This document shows positions 56,287 through 64,000 of a DNA stretch of 64,000 nucleotides, piece after piece. The notes under the pieces were generated by a model, which worked only from the letters and a program-made list of their open reading frames with translations, was not told the DNA's origin and made no database searches. The stretch is from Hyphodiscus hymeniophilus (taxonomy: Eukaryota; Ascomycota; Leotiomycetes; Helotiales; Hyphodiscaceae). A program made the position numbers and the translations under genes. Within the stretch, counting starts at the first letter, position 1; each line of letters begins with the position of its first letter. The stretch spans positions 372,001 to 436,000 of the forward strand of contig VNKQ01000012.1 of assembly GCA_016508695.1 (NCBI GenBank), read 5' to 3'.

Positions 56287-56571
56287 ATTATTCGCAGGAC
56301 GCGGAGGACAAGGAAGGAGGGACGAGAGTGGAAGGTGAATTTTGCATAGCGGATAGATGAGATAGAGATAGACATAGATTGGGCTGCTGTAGAAGGGTCA
56401 TAGAATGTAACAGTACTCGCATAGAATATTACTACTACAGGCTTCACAAGCGCCTATTCACTACTCCAAACTTGCTCGTTGCATTTTGCACGTGAATAAT
56501 CTTGAGACTTTGAGCTCCCCCTGTCAGCTCGAACTGTTGCCGGCCATCCATCTGTCCGTACCTTACGGAGG

Positions 56572-56830
56572 CTGGGGGGTCGGGAAAAAACTGGCCCGTT
56601 TTTATTTACGCCGAAAACTTTCATAATAAGAAACACTTTAGAAGAAGTCGACTATTAAGGAAAATAATATATAGAAAGGTTATTATATAGGCTCTCCTTA
56701 ACAAGACTTCCAATTTAGATTTTCTACATAGTGTATATTGGTATTGTAATCGTAGCATAGAAAAGCTATATCGGTTTTGAATTGGTCGCGAGCCTTAAAA
56801 AAACGGGCTAGTTTTTTCCCGACCCCCTAG
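56572..56830. mobile_element. 259-bp terminal-inverted-repeat element (MITE-like)
   Basis: The left end (56572 onward: CTG, GGGGG, TCGGG, AAAAAACT, GGCCCGTTTTT) and the right end (to 56830) are inverted copies of about 32 bp with two G/A mismatches. The interior is AT-rich and non-coding. GGAGG flanks both sides directly (56567-56571 and 56831-56835), a possible 5-bp target duplication. Alternatively, a TA dinucleotide at the right end and TG at the left would fit a Tc1/mariner-type insertion. No transposase is present, so it is non-autonomous. Confidence 0.75.
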
Positions 56831-58170
56831 GGAGGGTAGTGCCGATATTCGCATCACGTGATCTACATACGCGGTATCCTTTCGACAAATCGACCACCTT
56901 CGGTCCTTTCTTGCAGCCAGATGATGCAATACTTACGGTTTGCACAACATTCTGGTGAATAGATACCTCTTGAATATCCATTGAAGAATTCGAGCCACCA
57001 CGTGACTGAAGAGCCTCCTTCCACACGATACACCAAGGTATCTAGATAGGTAAGGTAAGGTAGGTATCAACAAACCGTATCAAGTGGCAGGTATGGTGTC
57101 TCTTCTAAGCAAGAGAGATACACGCGTTTCCCCAAGACCATAATCTCAACGATAGCCAACGCAGTTTGATGCGAATATTGGCACATAGTTGGTGGGCAAA
57201 TAAAATGAGACAGCATGCTGATATCAAATCGTGCCTCGAAGAGCGCAACCCATCGTGTGCATAGGTCGGAGAGGAACAGTTTTCGGAAGCGCATTTCTGT
57301 TTGAGACGGCTCATTGAATATGCAGTTCTGCGGGGGCTCAAGGGGCTTAACTCGAAAAGTCCTCATTCCGAGCAAGTTTGTTCGCTTTGTCAATCAAAGC
57401 GCAAAGCCAGTGGCTTATTTTTTCTGAGCTCGAAGCAAGCGATAGATGGAAGGCTACGATTACATTTGCCAAAGAAACAGGTTCTCTAAAAATCTACTAT
57501 GAGGCATATATCTTCTGCAAGCGTCTCATCTTGCTTTGAGCTGGGTTCTGAAGGTCGAAGCTCGTTCTCGACCAGTGGCGTTGGGGTTTCTATGAGGCAT
57601 GTTGTCGTCTCGTAGATCACCACAACGCGATCGATATCCGCAAGAGGGCTATCTCCTTTGTGACGACGAAATCGTCAAGTAGGACGGCTGAGGGAGGCGG
57701 TGCATACTCCGCATTTCCCATGGATGATCACCAGCTTCTGGCTCGATTACACGAGGCAATGAGCGAAGATGTAGCAAAGGTCGTTGGTCTACCCAATCGC
57801 AGCGCCCCTATGCTGGACCCTTGGATAATATTTCTGCTTCCCACGAGTTTGGAGGTGGATGGCATGTTACCGTTGTTGGGCTGGTGTCGGCGTTCTCTGT
57901 ATGCGGGTTTATTGTTGCTTGACACTCTCCTGGTCTGTCAAGTTGTCGACTCCGTGTGATAGAAGCGTTAGTCACGATTCGTCTTGATCCTTGAGTGCGC
58001 AAAGCCATTCCACGCACCAATCTCCTCAATTTATATAGGGCTGGGTCTCTTCTGCTCCTTTGCGTTTTCAAGTACTTCTCTTGCGAACTATCTGGGTCTC
58101 ATTCGTGAAGCTTGTTCGCACTGCCATCTTGCAGGTTTGCAACAGCTTCTCGGCTCTATAGCTCTGCTCG
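56831..58170. other. Gene-poor interval upstream of ATPase pseudogene
   Basis: There is no intact gene. A short GGTAA tandem lies near 57048-57066. Open frames at 57660-57959 and 57984-58268 could contain decayed upstream ATPase sequence, but I cannot align them to a specific domain. Confidence 0.35.
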
Positions 58171-59514
58171 ATCATTCCTATGGAGTGTCTCCAAATTCTT
58201 TACGCTTTGAGCGGCCCCGAGCTCATTACCCTCAACGAGAACCAATGGGAACAATTGTGAAAATATGATCAGATCGTGTTCGCTAGAACAACACCGGAGC
58301 AGAAAGTTTGAGATTAGCTGCCCTTCGATTGAGAAGTTTAGCTGACCCAAACACAGCTCCGAATCGTTCGGGACTTCCAAGGACGAGACGAAATCGTCGG
58401 CATGACAGGTGACGGTGTCAATGAGTCTCCATCGTTGAGCGTCGCAGATATAGGTATCACTCTAGGCAGCTGCTCGGACGTTGCGATCGAGCCTGCCGGC
58501 ATGGTTCTACTTGAACCCTTTCGGTGCCATCGTAAAGGCTGTCCAGTACGGCAGAGTGGTAAGAACCATCACTCCACTGAAGCACCCCCCATGACAACGC
58601 TGGCCTTCCCCTTTCCTTCTAGGTCTTCGACAACCTAAAGAAAACAATTGCTTACCTACTCCCTGCTGGGTCCTTCTCTGAGTTCTTGCCCGTGTTGACG
58701 AATGTTGTGTTTGGCCTACCTCAGATCCTATCTAGTTTTCTCATGATCATCATCTGGTATGTTTTAAAACTCTACGCATGGGGAGCCTCACTAAACTTCT
58801 CAGCTGCTTCACGGATTGTGCAGCCGCCACAGTCCTAGCATACAAAACGCCCGAAGCCGATGTCCTACTCTGCAGACCGGCAAGCCTAAAACGGACCGAT
58901 TGGTCGACTGGCAATTGATGCTACAATCATATGGTTACGTCGGTGTCATTGAAACGATATCGAGTTTCGCCATGGCATATTGGTACCTTCAACGCAACGG
59001 GATACCGTTCAAAGATCTCTGGTTCGGATACGGCAACTTGCCTCCGAACATCGACGAGACTTATTATGGGGAAAAGCTCAACGAGGCATTGAGTATTTAT
59101 TTTGTCAATTTGCTAGTCATGAAGCTCTCTTCTCAGTCAATTGCAACTACTGCTGTATCCTTAGACGTCCTCTCAAGCCCTTATTTAAGGCCACAAAACT
59201 TACACACAAACAGGCAATGGTTCAACCTAATGGCCCTCCGAACCCGCCGGCTGAGCATCTTTCAACATCCACCCGACTTCAATAAAGTAACGCGAAACCT
59301 GTATCTCTTCCCAGCAATTGCCTTCGCTCTCGTCATGGCGATCTTCTGGCTGTATATCCCTGCGCTGAAAAATACCCTTGGCCCCAGCCAAGTACCGGCT
59401 GAGCACTTCTTCCTCCCCGCAGCGTTTGGACTGGGCATTCTGTTCTTGGATGAGTGTAGGAAGTTTTGTGTTCGAAAGCGGCCGGATGGATGATTGGCGG
59501 AATGTGCTTGGTAG
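58171..59514 (+). pseudogene. Decayed P-type ATPase (Na,K-ATPase-like), C-terminal part
   Basis: This is the 3' third of a type II P-type cation ATPase. Recognisable pieces are SGPELITLNENQWEQL, YDQIVFARTTPEQK, LRIVRDFQGRDEIVGMTGDG, VFDNLKKTIAYLLPAGSFSE, LPQILSSFLMIIICCFTDC, WFNLMALRTRRLSIFQHPP and HFFLPAAFGLGILF. Splice sites are intact at 58307-58356, 58559-58622 and 58757-58803. Lesions: an in-frame TGA at 58259-58261; a frame change near 58512-58522; another near 58880-58890; TGDGVND read as TGDGVNE; an intron at about 59121-59213 whose donor is lost (ATGAAGC where ATGTAAGC is expected); and a TGA at 59491-59493 just before the remnant LAECAW and stop. The N-terminal two thirds are missing or unrecognisable. 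Confidence 0.8.
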
Positions 59515-59697
59515 TGACGAAGAAGTGTTCAGAGAGGCTAAATGCTCGAAACTTGGTCTTTGAACTCCTACTGAGGCAGAACAAGCCTGTGCCGGCCATT
59601 TAGCGAGCACTTTGGGAGGCGCTTTCCACAGTGAAGGTCTGGAGGTGAGTTTCGAGAGTCGTGGAGCATAGCTTGATGAATTATCCATCGTTATCGT

Positions 59698-61130
59698 TCA
59701 TGGTACATAAGCAGGTGCCTCCACATCGTCGTCAAAATCGGCGTTCAGAGGTCCGTCTGGATGCTTCCGCAACGGAGCATGCACGATCTGTACGGGGACT
59801 CGTAAATGGACCGGCTTGCCTCCTAGCTTATTTCCGAAGACAATCTGGATGTCGAAAGCATATCTTCTTGACACCAAAGTTGAGAAGAAAGAAGGCAGGC
59901 GTGGGACACCTTCAGGAAGGAGCGTCACCAGCGAGGTGCTTGCCCTCAGTTCTATCATCCGTATCGCATCTGCTGGGACACTGGTTAGTATCATTTTGGA
60001 GCGGCGAGAAATGATGCTGGAAGGCTCACGATCTGCGGTATCTGTCATTTTCCAACCGTCGAGCTTAAGCTTTCTCTTCTGTGTCTTGAATGTCCTCCGT
60101 TTCATAACCGCGCTCGAACATCGTCGAGCCTCTTCAATCGACATAGCCTGGCCCTGCTCTCGTCCCAGGAAATACGTAATTGCGTCCAGCGTTACAGTGA
60201 CTTCACACTCTGTCGCCGGTGGCACACTCAAGCATTCTCCTCTCTCGTACATCTTCCAAGCTTTGAAGTCAAGTAGCACTTCTGTGCCCACGGGAAGCTC
60301 TCCTATTTTCGAGGACGGAAACACGATCGGCCGGGGCTCGCTGGAAGAAACAGATACAGTGAAACTCTTGTCACGCTTCCAGAACGGACCCAGGGGCGTC
60401 ACGGCCGAAAGTCGGTAGTCGTGCTTCAGATCCTCGGGATCCAGAGGGGGTGGCATCTCCGTGGCAGCGACAGCAATCACCTCGCGCCGCGCCACGCAAA
60501 TCGTCTTTCCATCCTTCCAAACCCTGGCTTCCATCCAGTAGGTAACGTCGCAACGGCCAGAGATGGCATCCGTAGCCGGAAACCCAGTCGAGGAATCCGT
60601 CTTCATGACCCGGATTGAGGGGGGTAGATGGTGAACACGATCCTTCTCGTATGATGGCAAAGTAAGGGACTCTGGGAAGTCGAAGAAGAAGCTAGCTTGG
60701 TGGGTGGTGCCGTCCTCGGCGCGATGTGGCCGGAAATCCTCTGGGGTTTTTACGCACGACATCAGAATCAACTTGGAGCGAATGTCAGTATTCAAAACCC
60801 GCTTTGGGATTTAGGGAAGATCGTACAGGCTTTTCGTTCTCCCAGCAAAGGCCATCGGCTTTTCGGATAACGGTCTTGACTTTTCCTTGACAATTGGTCA
60901 GTCAGGACCTTTCTTCATTGCGGCTGGGAGGATGTACCTTTCAGAACTAGCTGGACGGCATCAAACCCAGGCCTCTGTGTCCCATACTGAGAGACTAGGA
61001 CCGTCCCTCTGACTTTCTGTCCTGTGTAGACAGTTGGTGCCGGCAGAAAAGTCCTTGATGACGGGTGCGTGAGGGTTTCAGCCTCGTTCCCAAAGACTAT
61101 CGCTGTCTCCATTGTGTTCTGTCTCGACAT
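59698..61130 (-). CDS. Arrestin-like protein
   Basis: This alpha-arrestin-type protein may act as a trafficking adaptor; such proteins usually link transporters to Rsp5-type ubiquitin ligases. The model is complement(join(59698..60771,60827..60885,60938..61130)), 441 residues. The N-terminal arrestin beta-sandwich is visible as PAPTVYTGQKVRGTVLVSQ, GFDAVQLVLKGKVKTVIRK and HQASFFFDFPESLTLPSYE, then VTYWMEARVWKDGKTICVARR. The second half (LPVGTEVLLDFKAWKMYERG, LREE-less) resembles an arrestin C-domain. No clear PPxY motif is seen, so direct Rsp5 binding is uncertain. Introns of 52-55 nt were placed with good branch sites. A second in-frame Met (METAIVFGNE) could be the start. Confidence 0.72.
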
Positions 61131-61556
61131 GGTTCATGTCTCATGTGGCATGGTGTTCGAATTCATACTTGACAGATTTCCGTAATAAACTACATGTGGA
61201 ATCAATCTTAGTATATGAGTAAACATAAACATCACTATGCGTCGTGCTTAGAAGACTTACGGTGTGTGTCCAGCGATCACTCATTGTGGTGCATCATCCA
61301 ACACCACGTCAACGCAAGCCACGCCAACATGTTGATACCTAATCCTGCCCTCGTTCAGGATCCCCCACTGTTGAAGTGATGGCCGCAATCGCATTGCCTT
61401 GCACCTGTGCTGTAGAAAATCGATATCTCTCCCACTCTTGAAAGCCAGCCCACCAATCGCGATTTCGCAATCCGGCCGAGCCACCAAGAGATCGCAACTG
61501 TTGGTAATAAGCTATTTGATCGACCCATTCTGCTCCGATCATCTTTAAATCCCTTG

Positions 61557-61635
61557 TCCGTTCAGCTGCAGCCAGAAACGCCTGGTCTGTTTGTTAGGCG
61601 CACAGACCAAGCGTCTCTGGCTGCAGCTGAAAGGA
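61557..61635. mobile_element. 79-bp fold-back element (two facing terminal repeats)
   Basis: Two near-perfect 29-bp arms (CAGCTGCAGCCAGA core, then ACGC and TGGTCTGT) face each other across a loop of about 11 bp. The outer ends are TCCGTTCAG on the left and CTGAAAGGA on the right. A TA follows on the right (61636-61637); the left flank reads TG. The ends match those of the element at 61822-62026, so this looks like an internally deleted copy. Confidence 0.75.
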
Positions 61636-61821
61636 TACTCCGACGCTTTTCTCTCCCTCTTTCATATTCCTGCACTTCCTTACAACGCACAAAATCGTGC
61701 AATCCCTAGTCGTCGGGACAGAAGAAAGGAAGGGTGCCACTCGCCTAATGACTACTCGAGTACGAGCCGCCATGCCGCAGACGTCAGCTTACCTTACTTA
61801 CATCAAGCCTGCAGATTGCTA

Positions 61822-62026
61822 TCCGTTCAGCTGCGGCCAGGAACGCATTCTCACCAAAATAGGCGAGAATACAATTACTATATTAAAAATAAAAGGCTAA
61901 GAGATGGAATTATAATTTGCATAGGTTCTATCCTACAAAGCGTCTTCTTTTTCAATAAGCTTTGTAGTAGTCTATGCTCAATTGAAATTCTGATCAAAAA
62001 TGCGTTCCTGGCCACAGGTGAACGGA
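61822..62026. mobile_element. 205-bp TA-flanked terminal-inverted-repeat element (MITE-like)
   Basis: The terminal repeats are about 30 bp (left TCCGTTCAGCTGCGGCCAGG; right the complement with two differences), continuing into AACGCATT. TA dinucleotides flank both ends (61820-61821 and 62027-62028), the target duplication of Tc1/mariner-type elements. The interior is AT-rich and non-coding, so it is non-autonomous. Confidence 0.78.
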
Positions 62027-62330
62027 TAGAAACAGCGTTAATCAAGCCCTACCAAGCCCTGTCCCTCTGCCAAGCCCGATATCTGCAAGGCTGATATCTG
62101 ATAAAGAGGCAGATGGGGGCTTACCAGGTAAGCTTATTCTGCGGGACAGACTGGACAAGTGTTGGCTCGAGATTGGTGCGGTGAGATCTGGGGGCGGACA
62201 GGGCTATCGGAACTCTTCGCACTACACAATTTCCTCGGATGTTTTGAAGGACTTCATAGATCCTATCATTCACACCTCTACGATACTATATATTCTAGAC
62301 ACTACTCAACCCACTCACGTCATTTGTAAT

Positions 62331-64000
62331 TCACTGTTGTCTCAATTCCAACTCTCTTGCACTTTTCCCCGTGCTCAAAAGATGCAGATCCCATTCCAAC
62401 ATCCATACCTTCAAGAACCCAATCTCCTCTGCTTGTGTCTCGCGGACCGGAACGGGAGGTAAGAAATCTGGCGGATGATTGACCGTCTCATTCGGAAACA
62501 GTGCGTTTTCATCCCAATGATGGACTGCATCAGCAATCAGAATGAATGGTTCGGAGACTGTGCTGGTTCTGTTGTGCGCCGTTGTGTTGAAAGGAGAGGC
62601 GTGAGGAGTTGCTGGACGCCAAGGGTCAATCTGCCCGTCGACAAATGCGAGACGAGGGTAGGAGATGGCGAATCCTCCATACTTGTTGACTGCAGTTACG
62701 TTGGGAGGGGTCGTAATGTTGAAGGAGTCGACACACACTATCGACTCCCATTCGAGAGTGTTGAGGCGTGATGTTAGAGGCAAAATATCCTTTGGAGTTC
62801 CGCCGGTCTGGAGGAAGCCCCATTGTGTACAATACTGCGGTGTCATCAATACGAGACCTGCTTTAGGGATCTATTTGGGACTTACTTGGTAAGGCCATGA
62901 TCTCCAAGAACCATCCGAGATAGAATCTTGAGCGTAGTATGTTGCGTTATGAGTTGAGAAGCACTCATCCTGCTCACCCGCGCAGCCGTCGACGATATAC
63001 TGACCAAGCCATCCAATCCAATTCAGCATGGGTGTGGTCAATTCGTTGACTTCGGATCCATATCCGCCCTTCTTCAACAGATCCTGAACAGTGCTTTCCA
63101 AACCTTTTGTCTCAGGGTAGATGATAGAGTCGGTGGTAATATTACCGCAGTAAAGCTCGAATGAAGGGTCGTTAACTTCAGGATCCCAGTTCTTTCCTTG
63201 CCAAGCATCAATACCGTACCCAACGACATAAGCGAAGTCGTCATCGTAAGTGACATTAGGAAGACCAAATGCAGCTTTGAGCTCGGTCTTGGTTTTCTTG
63301 TCATTACCGAGTAGGATATTATCCATCATGTGCGTGATTTTCTGGGTGTTGAGAACGCAAGATTGCTTTGCGTACACACGGATGGGCTCGTAGTACGTCC
63401 AATAATCCCAGATAGCTTCAACAACCCCACTGGAGGAAATAGTTCCTATCTAACTTAGTATCATATACCCAATTTTGATCACAGACAAACTTACCCCAAA
63501 ACACATCCGGATACAACTTTCTCAAGAATGCATTGAACGCCCCGGCGTAGCTTCCCCCATAACCAATGTACGCCACATTCGGGGCTCTGAGGTCCAAATG
63601 CTCCAATCCCTTGAAAACGACATTCTTCGCAAAATAAACCTCGTCAGCCAGAGCCTGGTCCGTCGTCAAAAACCTTAGGTTCTTAGTCGAGAGATCCGAG
63701 GTCGGCCAGCTATTGCCATAATATCTGTGTTCAAGCACAACACCAATTCCGTTTGTAGCCTCGATCATCTGGTGCAGCAGCCCTTTTTGCAAATATACCA
63801 AGCGTTCAGTAGCATCCGTCTCCCCAGACTGTAAGACTATGACAGGTCCTCCCTTCTTGTAGTAGGTGGCGTCAAACCAATATCGCATGTTAAACATCCC
63901 ATTGCTGTGAGGCTCGTACGTGGAGTCATTGTGCCAGTGGTCAATGGGCGTGGAAATGTTGTACTCGGGGTAGAGGAGGGTAGGGTCAACATCGTCGCGC
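62331..64000 (-). CDS. S28-family serine carboxypeptidase (5' end outside window)
   Basis: This secreted serine peptidase belongs to the S28 group (lysosomal Pro-X carboxypeptidase, fungal acid prolyl peptidases). The visible model is complement(join(62331..62834,62886..63445,63495..>64000)). Visible segments are STPIDHWHNDSTYEPHSNG, MFNMRYWFDATYYKKGGPV and HRYYGNSWPTSDLSTKNL. The nucleophile motif is GYGGSYAGAFNAF, the Asp lies in FVDGQIDPWRPAT and the His in IADAVHHWDENALF, so the catalytic triad is complete. Many N-glycosylation sequons (NIS, NDS, NVT, NIT, NAT, NRT) fit secretion. It ends LSTGKSARELELRQQ. Introns are 49-51 nt. The signal peptide lies beyond the window. Confidence 0.92.

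Larger units (their letters stand above)
61131..62330. other. Gene-poor interval holding inverted-repeat elements
   Basis: 1.2 kb has no gene. It contains two related inverted-repeat elements, annotated separately, and an imperfect tandem of CAAGCCC and GATATCTG units near 62044-62101. Confidence 0.5.

Noticed and set aside
57660..57959. 99-codon plus-strand frame as an independent gene
   Set aside because: The frame begins without an ATG; an internal Met is possible, but the segment lies in decayed sequence and has no motif.

Overview
The window is nuclear DNA from a filamentous ascomycete (Pezizomycotina). The basis is short introns (about 45-75 nt) with GTRNGT donors and CTAAC/CTGAC branch sites, nuclear-encoded ATP synthase subunit 9, a GPI-type Ser/Ala-rich wall protein, and fungal versions of PKA, Pex8, Tti1, Pfs2 and Thi6. 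A leotiomycete is plausible but is only an impression. I rebuilt the spliced gene models by hand; in every intact model the summed exon length is a multiple of three.

Left third (1-26.8 kb), mainly housekeeping genes: the 3' part of TORC2 subunit Sin1; a Ser/Ala-rich wall protein; PKA catalytic subunit (-); an NFKBIL1-type J-like protein (-) head to head with an NSRP1-type splicing factor (+); Tim13 (-) head to head with an L-type lectin cargo receptor (+); a DSYGS-repeat stress hydrophilin (-); Cwc15 (-) head to head with Rrp45 (+); DGAT1 (-); Pfs2 (+); Nuc1/EndoG (-); and a Zrt3-like zinc transporter (+). RNA-processing genes are frequent here (NSRP1-like, Cwc15, Rrp45, Pfs2, possibly NFKBIL1-like).

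Middle (27.8-46.2 kb): a medium-chain acyl-CoA synthetase (+), an unrecognised 190-residue protein (-) next to a gene-poor stretch with possible decayed coding sequence, Pex8 (-) with two apparent one-base deletions, a TMEM170-like protein (+), a maltose/galactoside-type O-acetyltransferase (-), Ste14/ICMT (+), an eight-exon CLC chloride transporter (-), a GDSL esterase (+), and a low-complexity protein (+) with a retropepsin-like core in which the catalytic Asp is Cys.

Right part (46.8-64 kb): Tti1 (+) with one apparent frameshift, eIF5 (-), bifunctional Thi6 (+), ATP9 (+), then a more dynamic stretch. That stretch holds a 259-bp terminal-inverted-repeat element, a decayed P-type ATPase pseudogene, an arrestin-like gene (-), two related TA-flanked inverted-repeat elements (one collapsed to a 79-bp hairpin), and the 3' part of an S28 serine carboxypeptidase (-) that runs off the window.

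No metabolite cluster, CRISPR array or new multi-gene system is evident. The strongest non-routine signals are the CTGS retropepsin-like protein, the two inverted-repeat families, the ATPase pseudogene, and the recurring one-G deletions in pex8 and tti1. Recognition of families rests on remembered sequence patterns, not on searches.
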